In this document: positions 41,878 to 50,752 of the stretch, one piece after another
Numbering within the stretch: position 1 is the stretch's first letter
Layout: every line of letters begins with the position of its first letter
Assembly (NCBI RefSeq): GCF_029504735.1
Contig: NZ_JAQFIP010000008.1
Location: 105,207 to 169,206 of the forward strand
DNA: 64,000 nt
Direction: 5' to 3'
Source of the DNA: Ereboglobus sp. PH5-10
GTDB taxonomy: Bacteria > Verrucomicrobiota > Verrucomicrobiia > Opitutales > Opitutaceae
Program-made: the position numbers and the translations under genes
The notes under the pieces: generated by a model
Seen by the model: the letters and a program-made list of their open reading frames with translations, nothing else
Told to the model about the DNA's origin: nothing
Database searches by the model: none

Positions 41878-44086
41878 ACATGTCCAGAATCGCGATGCCG
41901 TGCGCTTCGAGGTTGACCGTCTTCGCCGTCCTGCCGTTGGCGAGCGTGATGCGCGTGGCTTGCGGCGTGCCGGCGTTGTTGATGACGACGAGCTTTTTGC
42001 GCTTCGGAAAATACGTCGCCTCGGTGTTGAGGTTTTCAGAGTGCCACACGCCCCACTTTGCCTCGTGCGCGGCGGCCCAGAAAAGCGCGCGGTGCAACAG
42101 GCGCGTGTTTTCGTAGGTAAACTTGAACCCGCTCATATACACCGCGCGGCCCTTGCCGAAGGCGTGTGTGGCGAGGCGTGGCGAGGCTTCGCCGGGACGC
42201 TCGGCGTGCACATGCGTGTCACCGCCGAAAACATAAATGTTGTCGATTTCCTTCGGGCCAAAATCGAGCGCCACATCGGCCAATTCCTCGGTGATAAAAT
42301 GTTTTGGAGAGAGGTCGTATTTGTAGCGGCCGTTGGCGACGCGCTCGCCGTTGTCGCGATCGAGTCCGAGCACGCGCGCGAGGCGGAAGTTTTGTCCGGC
42401 CTGAGGAAGCGCGCTTGGCTCGGCGATGCCGATGAGTCCGCCGCCGCGTTGCACGTATTGCGTGATCGCGGTTTCGACGCGCGGGTCGGCCCAATGCGCG
42501 CCGCCGCTCCATGCGGTGCCGGCGCGTCCGCAGTTGATGATCGCCTTCACGCCGCGCGGCACGCCGTTTTGCGCGATGTCGTCGAGGTTGATGAATTGCA
42601 CGTCGAGCGGAAGCCCGGAGAGCGCCTCGAGCACGTGGTAGAGCTCGACGTTGGCCATGAAGTGGCCGGAGCACGTCCACGCGCGCAGATCACCCCACGC
42701 GGTGAGCACGGCGACCTTGAACGGCGCGACGTGGGGTTTGTCGCCCTTGTGGAATGATTTCAGCAGGCGGAATTCGTTGGCCACTTTTTCAATGTAATCC
42801 TGGAAGTCGGGCCACGGTTCGACGAGCGAGAGATAGCCGCCGAGGCCGATGCGGTCGATGGGCGCGCGCACGATGCCGCGGCGCGCGTCGATCCAGAAAT
42901 TTTTCGCGTCGAGCGTGGGATTGCCGCCGCCGCCTTTTTGGAAGGTGGGCTCGCCCTTCAATCCGGTCGGGAAAAGATACGGGTGCAGGCGCAGTTCTTT
43001 TGTGGACACGCCGCGCGAGTGCGCGCAGAGGCGAACCTCGAAGGCGTTGAACACGCACTTGATGAGGCCGTCGAAACCGAACTCATGGAAGCGCGGGCTG
43101 CTCGGCTCGACGCCGATCCAGTTGTCGTCGTAAAAAACGTAGGCGAGCTTCTTGTGCTTGTGGACGAGATCGACGCACTTGCGGCCAAACTCGATCACGA
43201 AGTCGTGCATGAACGCCATGTAGTCGCGGTAGCGGCGCGTCGGGGCGTTGTGCGTGGAATTGTAGAGGCCGCCGTTGACGAAATCCTCGGAGGTGAGCTT
43301 GTAGCCGTATTTTTCTTCGAAGAGTTTCAGCGCGCGCGGGCTCACGGTCATCTCATAATCGGCCCAGTCGGTATACACATCGCGCAGGCGTTTGTGGTCG
43401 GCGCCCCAGAACCACGTTAAATTATAAAACATCGACGTGAAGCGCACGACGCGCGTGTCGGCATGGTCGCGCAGCCAGCCGTCGAGATATGCGAGCAGCG
43501 CCTTTTGCGTTTCCGGATGCATGGGATCGACGGCGGAGAGATGCTCGCGGTCACCCCAGTTGTTGGTGAGGTGATTATACATCGAGATTTCCTCCCAGAC
43601 GCGGAACGCGAGAAAATTGACCGTGTAGCGATGCCCGGGCGTCGCGCCGGTGATGGTGACCGCGCCTTTTTTCGGATCAACGCTCCACTTCGAATTCGCG
43701 ACTTCCCTGCCCGTGGTGCGGTCAAAAACCTGCCACCATTGTTTCGGCGAATCCTTGAAGTTCACGACAAACTGCTCGGTGTAATAACCGTCGAGCAGCG
43801 AAATCGTGACGGACGATTTTGCCGCGACGACCGGCCTCGACATGAGGAAATTTTGCTGGAGCTTGTGCGGATTCTTGCGCGCCCAAGGCTGCACCGAACG
43901 CACGAGGCAGATCGTCGAATAAATCGAGTAACCGGATTGCGTGATCTCCGGCGAAAGCTGCGTGCCGTCGGAGTCGCGAATGGTGTCGGCGCCCCATTTT
44001 TTTGCGAGCCGGAGCGTGAGCTGTTCAAAGCCGGCCTCGCCGGGAAGCGTGAAACTGCCGGAGGAAGAAGGGATGGTTGTGGACAT
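41876..44086 (-). CDS. GH112 phosphorylase (galactosyl-rhamnose or galacto/lacto-N-biose phosphorylase)
   Basis: Cytoplasmic enzyme (no signal peptide) that splits a beta-galactoside with phosphate, giving galactose-1-phosphate. Family blocks: GFEQLTLRLAKKWGADTIRDSDGTQLS at the N-terminus, FLAFRVWEEISMYNHLTNNWGDREHLSAVDPMHPET, VVRFTSMFYNLTWFWG, and the general-acid region YVFYDDNWIGVEP (Asp near 322). The length of about 736 residues matches GH112. The family includes D-galactosyl-1,4-L-rhamnose phosphorylase as well as galacto-N-biose phosphorylase. Being beside GH105 in a rhamnogalacturonan locus favours the rhamnose-type acceptor, but no residue seen here settles it. 54 nt separate it from the GH105 gene. 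Confidence 0.85.
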   Translation of the reverse strand: MSTTIPSSSGSFTLPGEAGFEQLTLRLAKKWGADTIRDSDGTQLSPEITQSGYSIYSTICLVRSVQPWARKNPHKLQQNFLMSRPVVAAKSSVTISLLDGYYTEQFVVNFKDSPKQWWQVFDRTTGREVANSKWSVDPKKGAVTITGATPGHRYTVNFLAFRVWEEISMYNHLTNNWGDREHLSAVDPMHPETQKALLAYLDGWLRDHADTRVVRFTSMFYNLTWFWGADHKRLRDVYTDWADYEMTVSPRALKLFEEKYGYKLTSEDFVNGGLYNSTHNAPTRRYRDYMAFMHDFVIEFGRKCVDLVHKHKKLAYVFYDDNWIGVEPSSPRFHEFGFDGLIKCVFNAFEVRLCAHSRGVSTKELRLHPYLFPTGLKGEPTFQKGGGGNPTLDAKNFWIDARRGIVRAPIDRIGLGGYLSLVEPWPDFQDYIEKVANEFRLLKSFHKGDKPHVAPFKVAVLTAWGDLRAWTCSGHFMANVELYHVLEALSGLPLDVQFINLDDIAQNGVPRGVKAIINCGRAGTAWSGGAHWADPRVETAITQYVQRGGGLIGIAEPSALPQAGQNFRLARVLGLDRDNGERVANGRYKYDLSPKHFITEELADVALDFGPKEIDNIYVFGGDTHVHAERPGEASPRLATHAFGKGRAVYMSGFKFTYENTRLLHRALFWAAAHEAKWGVWHSENLNTEATYFPKRKKLVVINNAGTPQATRITLANGRTAKTVNLEAHGIAILDM

Positions 44087-44140
44087 GGCAAAGGGAATAC
44101 CCGCGGAATCAAGGGAGTGGTGGATGGCGCAAAAAACGCC

Positions 44141-46339
44141 CTACCCTTCCTGCAAAAAATCGCGCAGTTTGCAGAGCTCGATGCCGGCGAGGAGGACGAT
44201 GCCGATGCCGTGCGTGTCGTTCAGGTTCCAGAGGAGATCGCGTTTGTAATACTCCGACTGGAACGAGAATTCCGAGCCCCGGCAAACACCGTGAACATTG
44301 CCGAATTTGTCGATCGAGTTTTTGTTGATCGCCTCCCACGCCCTGTATGCGGCGCGGATGTAGGGCGCGGGATCCTTATACCAGCCATTCCGCACGCCGC
44401 GCGAAAACCCATACATGAACATCGCAGTGCACGAGGTTTCGGGATAGGAATCGTGCTCGTTGACAACCTGGTGAAACATGCCCGCGGCGTCCTGCTGCGC
44501 GAGGATGCCCGCGCTGAATTCGAGGAAAAAGTCGAGCAGTTGCGGACGCAGCTTGTGCTTCTCGGACAGCACGGCGAGCAGCTCGGAAAGCGAGAAAAGC
44601 ACCCAGCCGTTGCCGCGTCCCCAGGGAATGCCGGTCGCCTTGCCGCGCATAAAATCATAGACGTGCGACATGAGCCGCAGGCGCGGGATGTAGAGGTGCT
44701 TTTTGAAGCCGATGAACTGGCGCGCCGCGTCGTCGATGTATTTCCGCTCATTCGTGAGCTGGTAATAACGCACGAGGAACGGCACGCTCATGTAAAGGTC
44801 GTCGGCCCACATGGTGTCCTCATGGAAGGTGTGCATGAGGTTTTTGCGGAAGAAGGTGCCGTCGGGCAGGCGGACTTGCTTGTTGCTGATGTGATCGGCC
44901 ACGACATCGGCAATTTTTCTGCTGCCGCGCAGCTCGTAGTATTTCGCAACCTCGAGCATTGCCGAGCCCGCCGAGCCGCAATCGTCCAGCGAATCAAGCG
45001 AGGTGAGCAAATGATGGACGTTGGTCGCGCCGCCGTATTGCTCGCGATCCCACATGGCGTAGTCGTATGTGTCGCAGCAGGACTGAAAATGGTTCACGAC
45101 ATAACGGCGCGTATCCTCGGAGTGTATCGCCGCGCCGGCGTGCAGAAGCCCGTAAAGCGTGACGCCGAGCGGGTAGTTCCATTTGCCGTAAAGCGCGTTG
45201 TCGTTGTAGGGGCGCACCCATGTGTCCGGTTCGTCAACACGCCAGTAAATGCGCCCGCCGTTCGCGGAATCGTGCAGCTTGTTGAGGTCGGTGAGTGTGT
45301 CGAGGTCGAGTTCCGCGCCGGCGGGAATCGGGCCGAGATAGAGCCACTTCGCCCCGGTGCCGGTCATGTTGGCCGGATTGAGAAACACGAGCGGTTCGTT
45401 TTTGCCCGCCGCCTGCGAGAGCGCGAGTTCGTAGCCCCAATCCCCGCCGGTGCATTCGGCGCGCACGATGATGTCGTGAATGCCGAAGGGCACGCTCACC
45501 CTGGCGTTGACCGGCCCGGCCTTGCCGGTGGCGTAAACAACCTCGCCATTGATCGTGACGGAAAGTTTCGAGCGCGCCCGGCCCTTGAGCGCGTAGGCGG
45601 CATTGCCGGGCAGGAGGAATTGCGCGCGCGTCCAGCCGATCGCGGCGGTGTTTTTGGTTTTGCCAAAGAGGCGCGTCATTTGGCCGAGCGCGCGCTGTTT
45701 GGAATCCCATGCGACGGACGGCAGCCATTTCAACTTTTCAGGCAGCGCGCCGGGTGTGAGCGCGCCGGGCGCGCCGGGAATAACATCGAGCTCGGTGTCG
45801 CGCGGCTCCGTGAAAATCCAGCCCTCCTGCCCTTCGCGGGCAGGATCGGGAACGAGAAAATAATAGGGCAGCTTGCCGAGCCACGTGCCGTAAACCGCGC
45901 CGAAGCCGCCGAGTGTTTTGCGCACGCGCACGACAAAGTGGTTCCAGCCGGCCTTGAGGCCGATTTCGAGCGGCGTGCGCTTGTTGAAATAGCGCTCCTG
46001 AAAAATGTCGGAGCGGAAAATCCGCTCGCCGTTCACGTAGATGAGCACGGGGCTGTGGCAGTCGATGTCGAACCTGATCGCACTGTCGGCGTCGGCCCAG
46101 ATTTTCGCCCACGCATACACATACTGGCCGAGTTTTGCGTTGGGAAAATTTTTATTGAAATCGGCTTCGTAGCGATAGTCCTTGCCCCGCAAAATGCCCG
46201 CCCTGCTGAACGCGCGATAGGTGAACGGATGCGCCGGATTTTGCCCGATGTATCTCCGGGCAACGGCTTCCAATGTCTTTTCAATATTCATGCCCTCGTG
46301 GGCGTGCATGCTTTGAAAGTCCTCGAAATAGAATCCCAT
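44141..46339 (-). CDS. GH105 unsaturated rhamnogalacturonyl hydrolase with N-terminal beta-sandwich extension
   Basis: Hydrolyses the unsaturated galacturonyl residue that PL9/PL11 lyases leave on rhamnogalacturonan oligosaccharides. The C-terminal half (about 370-732) is the alpha6/alpha6 barrel of YteR-type enzymes: WNYPLGVTLYGLL, catalytic Asp in HEDTMWADDLYMSVPFL (near 510), WGRGNGWVLFSLSELL, DSYPETSCTAMFMYGFSRGVR, GVCRGSEF. The first ~370 residues are unusual for the family. They contain sandwich-like pieces with VLIYVNGERIF and LSVTINGEVVYATG that resemble sugar-binding domains of GH2 proteins, doubling the usual ~375-residue length. No signal peptide is seen, so it probably acts in the cytoplasm next to GH112. 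The upstream gap of 184 nt contains TGACCGTAAGAAGC. Confidence 0.88.
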   Translation of the reverse strand: MGFYFEDFQSMHAHEGMNIEKTLEAVARRYIGQNPAHPFTYRAFSRAGILRGKDYRYEADFNKNFPNAKLGQYVYAWAKIWADADSAIRFDIDCHSPVLIYVNGERIFRSDIFQERYFNKRTPLEIGLKAGWNHFVVRVRKTLGGFGAVYGTWLGKLPYYFLVPDPAREGQEGWIFTEPRDTELDVIPGAPGALTPGALPEKLKWLPSVAWDSKQRALGQMTRLFGKTKNTAAIGWTRAQFLLPGNAAYALKGRARSKLSVTINGEVVYATGKAGPVNARVSVPFGIHDIIVRAECTGGDWGYELALSQAAGKNEPLVFLNPANMTGTGAKWLYLGPIPAGAELDLDTLTDLNKLHDSANGGRIYWRVDEPDTWVRPYNDNALYGKWNYPLGVTLYGLLHAGAAIHSEDTRRYVVNHFQSCCDTYDYAMWDREQYGGATNVHHLLTSLDSLDDCGSAGSAMLEVAKYYELRGSRKIADVVADHISNKQVRLPDGTFFRKNLMHTFHEDTMWADDLYMSVPFLVRYYQLTNERKYIDDAARQFIGFKKHLYIPRLRLMSHVYDFMRGKATGIPWGRGNGWVLFSLSELLAVLSEKHKLRPQLLDFFLEFSAGILAQQDAAGMFHQVVNEHDSYPETSCTAMFMYGFSRGVRNGWYKDPAPYIRAAYRAWEAINKNSIDKFGNVHGVCRGSEFSFQSEYYKRDLLWNLNDTHGIGIVLLAGIELCKLRDFLQEG

Positions 46340-46524
46340 AAAATGTGTGGTTAAATGTTACGTTACAGGGTGACCGCAATTAAGCGAGAACAAGGCCGTC
46401 TTGCGCGGTTCGGCTCAAGGCGGCGCACATCTGACCGTAAGAAGCGAACCGTGTCATGTTCGACGCCCGGGCGCGTTGGGCGCGGCCGCAAGCGCTTGGC
46501 GAGTTTGTGGCCTTGCTCGCGAAA

Positions 46525-49038
46525 TCAGCGCGGATCAACGCTTTCCTTAACGTCGGCGGGCTTTTCGCGCGCGAAGGCTCCGCCGATGATGTCGAAGCCG
46601 CCGCGCAGGCGAATATCCTCCGAGGACGCGCCGACCATCACCGTGAAATGCCCCGACTCAACCGTCCATTGGTGGAGTTTGTCGTATAGCGCGAGGTGCT
46701 CGGGTTTGAGCGTGAAATGGACGGTCTTGGTTTCACCGGGGGCCAGGTTGACGCGCTCAAATCCGCGCAAAACTTTCTCAAAGGTAACGACGCTGCTGTA
46801 ATCGTCGCGCACGTAGAGCTGCACCACTTCATCGCCCGCGCGGGAGCCCGAGTTGGTGACCTCGCACGAAACCTCGACGCGGCCTTGCGGGCCTTGCTCC
46901 GCGGGCGTGATTTTTAAGTTCGAGTAAGTGAAGGTCGTGTAGCTGAGGCCGTGACCGAAGGGCCAGAGCACGCCGGAAACCTGGCCGTAGTCCCGGTCTT
47001 GCGAGCCGGGATGCGCGGGAAAGTTCATTTGAATCTGGCCGGCGCTTTTGGGGAAGGTAACGGGAAGGCGTCCGGCGGGATTGTAATCGCCAAAGAGCAC
47101 GTCGGCAATTGCACCGCCGCCCTCCTCGCCGGGCAGCCACATTTCGACGATGGCGGGAATGTGTTTCGCCGCCCAGTTGACCGAAAGGGGGCGGCCGTTG
47201 CTGAGAACGAGAATGACGGGCTTGCCGGTGGCGTGGAGCGCCTTGATCAGTTCCTCCTGATAACCGGGAAGGTTCAGGCTGATGCGGCTGGCGGATTCGC
47301 GGCAAAGGTCGTCGGTTTCGCCGAGCGCGGCGATGATGATATCAACATCCTTGGCGGCGGCCACGGCGGCGTCGATTCCGGCCCGCACCTCGGCGTCGGG
47401 AGCATCCTTGTAAACATCGCTTTCGGGAAAGTTTTTGTCCTTCACGTCAACACCCTTGGCGTGGCGAACTTCAACGGCGGGATTCGCGTTGCTGAGCTTG
47501 GCGCGGATGCCGTCGAGCGGCGTGACGAAGTCGAGCAGTTGCGCGCCGTAGCGCGACCACCAGCCATGCTTGTCGTCGGCGAGCGGACCCGCGACGAGCA
47601 CGCGCTTGAGTTTTTTGGCGTCGAGCGGGAGGACGTTGTTTTCGTTTTTGAGAAGGACGATGCCTTCGCGCTCGGCCTGGCGGGCGACCGCCATGTGCGC
47701 GGGGGCGCGCACGATTTTTTCGGCGGCATCGGGCGCGGCGACATAGGGGCGGTCGAAAAGGCCGAGCCAGTATTTAACGCGGAGAATGTCGCGCACGCGG
47801 GAGTCGATTGTTTCCATGGAGAGCCTGCCGTCGCGCACGAGCTGGCGGAGCGGTTCGGCGTAGGCTTCGGGAGGCGTGAAGTTGGTGCGGATGTTGAGGC
47901 CGGCCTCGACGGACTGGCGGATGGCGTCGGCGGGCGTGACGGCGGTGCGGTGTTTGCCATGAATGAACTCAACCGCGCCGCTGTCGGAAACAACATAACC
48001 GCGAAAACCGTATTCGCCGCGGAGGATTTCGGTGAGGAAGCGCTTGCTGGCCTGGACGGGGATGCCGTCGTAGTCGTTGTAGGACGACATGACCCCGAGC
48101 GCGCCGCCGTCCTTGATGGCGCGCTTGAAGGGCGGCATGAAGATGGTCTGAACTTCGCGCCAGGTTGCCTGCGGGTCGGTGCGGGCGTGGCCGTCGCGGC
48201 CGCCTTTCGGAATGCTGTAAATGGCGAAATGCTTGAGTGTGGAGACGACGTTTTGCTCCTGGATGCCGAGGACTTGTTGCAGGCCGAGCTCGCCGGTGAG
48301 AAACGGGTCCTCGGAAAAACTTTCGACGATGCGGCCCCAGCGGGGATCGCGGGCGACGTCGAGGACGGGCGAATAGACGTTGGTGTAGCCGAGCGCGCGC
48401 GCCTCGCGTCCGACAACGCGCCCCATTTCGCGGACGAGCGAGGTGTTCCAGGTGGCGCCGACGGAAATCTCGTGCGGGAACGCGGTGGCATTGGAGTGGA
48501 GGAGGCCCCGGATGCCCTCGTTGGTGAAATCGACTGGAATGCCGAGACGGGTGTTTTCAATGAACCAGCGCTGGACTTCGTTGATGGCGCGGGCGTGGAG
48601 CGACCAGGGAAGCGCGTGCTTGGGCGTCGGGTTGGAGTTGGTCCAGCCGGTGTTGCCGTTCATGTGCTCGTCGATGTTGCCGATGCCGTCCTTCCAAAAC
48701 GCGGTGTCCCAGGCGGGCGTGGGAAGCTCGTCCTTGGCGACGCGCGGGTAACCATACCAAGTGACCATCTGCGCAGTTTTTTCCTCAAGGGTCATGCGCG
48801 CGACAAGGTCCTCAATTCGCCGCTCATGCGGAAGCGCGGGGTCCTCGTAGGCATCCTTGACCCCGTTCTTGTTAAGGTCGATCCAGCCGTCGCGATAAAT
48901 GTCGGGCGAGGTGTGCGTGGCGGGTTTTGCGTTGACGAAAATGCCGGCGTCAGCGGCGGCGGAGCAAACTGCGGGAGAAATGAGAAGGGCGGCGAGAAAC
49001 GCGGGGAGCGCGAGGTTGCGAAATGTGGTCGGTGTCAT
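46525..49038 (-). CDS. exported glycoside hydrolase family 3 beta-glycosidase
   Basis: Start chosen at MTPTTFRNLALPAFLAALLISPAVCSAA, a signal peptide; the frame extends to 49122 but without one. GH3 N-terminal barrel: RIEDLVARMTLEEKTAQM, GIPVDFTNEGIRGLLHSNATAFPHEISVGATWN, SPVLDVARDPRWGRIVESFSEDPFLTGEL, nucleophile Asp in GYVVSDSGAVEF (near 350). Then the C-terminal sandwich (EGIVLLKNENNVLPLD, IIIAALGETDDLCRESASR, LPGEEGGGAIADVLFGDYNPAGRLPVTFPKS) and an Fn3-like domain (GDEVVQLYVRDDYSS, RGFERVNLAPGETKTV). At 837 residues it is a normal three-domain enzyme. Substrate could be beta-galactoside, xyloside or glucoside; context suggests trimming of pectin side chains. Confidence 0.9.
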   Translation of the reverse strand: MTPTTFRNLALPAFLAALLISPAVCSAAADAGIFVNAKPATHTSPDIYRDGWIDLNKNGVKDAYEDPALPHERRIEDLVARMTLEEKTAQMVTWYGYPRVAKDELPTPAWDTAFWKDGIGNIDEHMNGNTGWTNSNPTPKHALPWSLHARAINEVQRWFIENTRLGIPVDFTNEGIRGLLHSNATAFPHEISVGATWNTSLVREMGRVVGREARALGYTNVYSPVLDVARDPRWGRIVESFSEDPFLTGELGLQQVLGIQEQNVVSTLKHFAIYSIPKGGRDGHARTDPQATWREVQTIFMPPFKRAIKDGGALGVMSSYNDYDGIPVQASKRFLTEILRGEYGFRGYVVSDSGAVEFIHGKHRTAVTPADAIRQSVEAGLNIRTNFTPPEAYAEPLRQLVRDGRLSMETIDSRVRDILRVKYWLGLFDRPYVAAPDAAEKIVRAPAHMAVARQAEREGIVLLKNENNVLPLDAKKLKRVLVAGPLADDKHGWWSRYGAQLLDFVTPLDGIRAKLSNANPAVEVRHAKGVDVKDKNFPESDVYKDAPDAEVRAGIDAAVAAAKDVDIIIAALGETDDLCRESASRISLNLPGYQEELIKALHATGKPVILVLSNGRPLSVNWAAKHIPAIVEMWLPGEEGGGAIADVLFGDYNPAGRLPVTFPKSAGQIQMNFPAHPGSQDRDYGQVSGVLWPFGHGLSYTTFTYSNLKITPAEQGPQGRVEVSCEVTNSGSRAGDEVVQLYVRDDYSSVVTFEKVLRGFERVNLAPGETKTVHFTLKPEHLALYDKLHQWTVESGHFTVMVGASSEDIRLRGGFDIIGGAFAREKPADVKESVDPR

Positions 49039-49144
49039 GCGAGCGCGAGTGGACGGGATATCGCCTGGCGAAACAAGCGGGCGCGCAATCGGAGCGTAAG
49101 AATGCGGCGAGCAACCATCCAATTTTCACCGCGCCCGCCGCCCC

Positions 49145-50104
49145 TTACACAACCACCTCGCGGCGCGCCTGCGCGGCCAGCTCCGTGTCCAGATATCGCT
49201 CGCCGCCGCTGCAGGCGATTGTGACGATGTTTTTCCCGGCAAACTCTTTTCGAGAGGCAATCCGCAATGCGGCCCATACGTTCGCCCCGGTCGAAAGCCC
49301 CCCGAAGATTCCATCAAGCACGGCCAGCTTGCGCACGGTTTCAATCGCGTCCGCATCGCTTACCGCGATCACCTCGTCGATCACGGAGCGGTTGCAATTT
49401 TTCGGAATGAATCCGCAGCCCAGCCCCTGAATCAAATGATGCCCCGGCTTGCCGCCGGAAAGCACCGCGCTCGCCGCGGGCTCGACCGCAAACGCGCGCA
49501 TCGCCGGACGCATCGCCTTGATCGTCTCCGACACGCCCGTGATCGTGCCGCCCGTGCCCACGCCGGCGACAAAGGCATCGACCTCGCCGCCGAGCGCATC
49601 CCAGATTTCCCGCGCCGTCGTCCGCCGGTGCGCCTCGGGATTCGCCGGGTTTTCAAACTGCCGCGGCATGAACGCCATCGGACCGTGCTCCGCCAGCAAC
49701 TCGCCAGCGCGACGAATCGCGCCCGGCATTCCCCCGGTGCCCGGCGTCAGCACGACTTCCGCGCCCAGCATGCGCAATAACACCCGCCGCTCCACCGGCG
49801 CCGTCTCGGGCATCGTCAGCATGAGCTTGTAGCCGCGTTGCGCGCACACGAGCGCCAGCGCAACGCCCATGCTGCCGGATGTCGGCTCGATGATCACCGA
49901 GCCCTGAGCAACCTTGCCCTGCGTCTCGGCGGCCTCGATCATCGCGCGCGCGACGCGATCCTTCACGCTCGCAAGCGGATTCATGAATTCGATTTTCAGG
50001 AAAACATTCGCCTCCAACCCTTGCGCGACGCGGTTGAGTTTCACGAGCGGGGTGCGGCCCGTGGCGGCCACGATGTCGGGAAACACTGGATTCGTTTTTT
50101 CCAT
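49145..50104 (-). CDS. cysK: cysteine synthase-like PLP enzyme
   Basis: Fold-type II PLP enzyme that makes cysteine from O-acetylserine and sulfide. Recognised by VAATGRTPLVKLNRVAQGLEANVFLKIEFMNPLASVKDR with PLP-lysine K48, MPRQFENPANPEAHRRTTAREIW, the phosphate cup GVGTGGTITG, and AVEPAASAVLSGG...HLIQGLGCGFIPKN. The length of 319 is normal. Oddity: the substrate loop, normally TSGNTG, reads TSGSMG (75-80), changing the asparagine that contacts PLP and substrate; the C-terminal SSGA block is GLSTGAN. This may be a lineage feature or mean a different sulfur or nitrogen donor. Its gene follows rdgB by 12 nt. Confidence 0.85.
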   Translation of the reverse strand: MEKTNPVFPDIVAATGRTPLVKLNRVAQGLEANVFLKIEFMNPLASVKDRVARAMIEAAETQGKVAQGSVIIEPTSGSMGVALALVCAQRGYKLMLTMPETAPVERRVLLRMLGAEVVLTPGTGGMPGAIRRAGELLAEHGPMAFMPRQFENPANPEAHRRTTAREIWDALGGEVDAFVAGVGTGGTITGVSETIKAMRPAMRAFAVEPAASAVLSGGKPGHHLIQGLGCGFIPKNCNRSVIDEVIAVSDADAIETVRKLAVLDGIFGGLSTGANVWAALRIASRKEFAGKNIVTIACSGGERYLDTELAAQARREVVV

Positions 50105-50116
50105 TGTGATGATGTG

Positions 50117-50752
50117 TCAGCGATCCTTGACGGTATTCAGGAAGCGCGCCATCTCAATCCACGCGAGCGCGCGATGGCTGAGTTTGTTTTTTTCGGCGTC
50201 GCCCAGCTCCGAAAAAGTCCGCGAAAAACCCTCCGGCGCAAAAAGCGGATCGTAACCAAAACCGCCGCCCTCGCGCGGCTCGCGAACCAGCCTCCCCGGG
50301 CAACGCCCCTCGAACACATGCTCCACGCCGTCCGGCCCGATCAAAAACAGCACGCAGACAAAATACGCGCCGCGCTTTTCGTCCGGAACGTCGCGCATTT
50401 CGCGCGCGAGTTTCGCCAGGTTCGCCGCGCTGTCGCCCTGCGGTCCCGCGTAATAGGCCGACTCCACGCCCGGCGCGCCGCCAAGCGCGTCAACGCACAA
50501 CCCGCTGTCGTCGGCAAGCACCCAGGCGCCGGCATCCGGGGAAAGCGCCCGCAGTTTTTCACGCAACGCCCGCGCCTTTTTTCGAGCGTTGCCGATGAAC
50601 GCGCCCGTGTCCTCCTCCACGCGCGGCATGCCGCCAACCGCGCGCGCCGAAACGATCTCGACCGCGCCGCGCAGCTCGCCCGCATCGACGAGCGCTTGAA
50701 ACTCCCGCGCCTTGTGCGCGTTACCTGAGGCGAAATACAGTTTCATCGACAT
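50117..50752 (-). CDS. rdgB: non-canonical purine NTP pyrophosphatase (XTP/dITP diphosphatase)
   Basis: House-cleaning enzyme that hydrolyses dITP and XTP to monophosphates. Motifs: LYFASGNAHKAREFQAL at the start, EEDTGAFIGNARKKARAL, ADDSGLCVDALGGAPGVESAYYAG (substrate and metal site), EGRCPGRLVREPREGGGFGYDPLFAPEGFSRTFSEL, and KNKLSHRALA. 211 residues, typical. A second in-frame ATG at 50746 would start directly at MKLYFASGN and is equally likely. The 5' end overlaps the 3' end of ribD by 26-32 nt, so the genes are co-transcribed and probably translationally coupled. Confidence 0.95.
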   Translation of the reverse strand: MSMKLYFASGNAHKAREFQALVDAGELRGAVEIVSARAVGGMPRVEEDTGAFIGNARKKARALREKLRALSPDAGAWVLADDSGLCVDALGGAPGVESAYYAGPQGDSAANLAKLAREMRDVPDEKRGAYFVCVLFLIGPDGVEHVFEGRCPGRLVREPREGGGFGYDPLFAPEGFSRTFSELGDAEKNKLSHRALAWIEMARFLNTVKDR

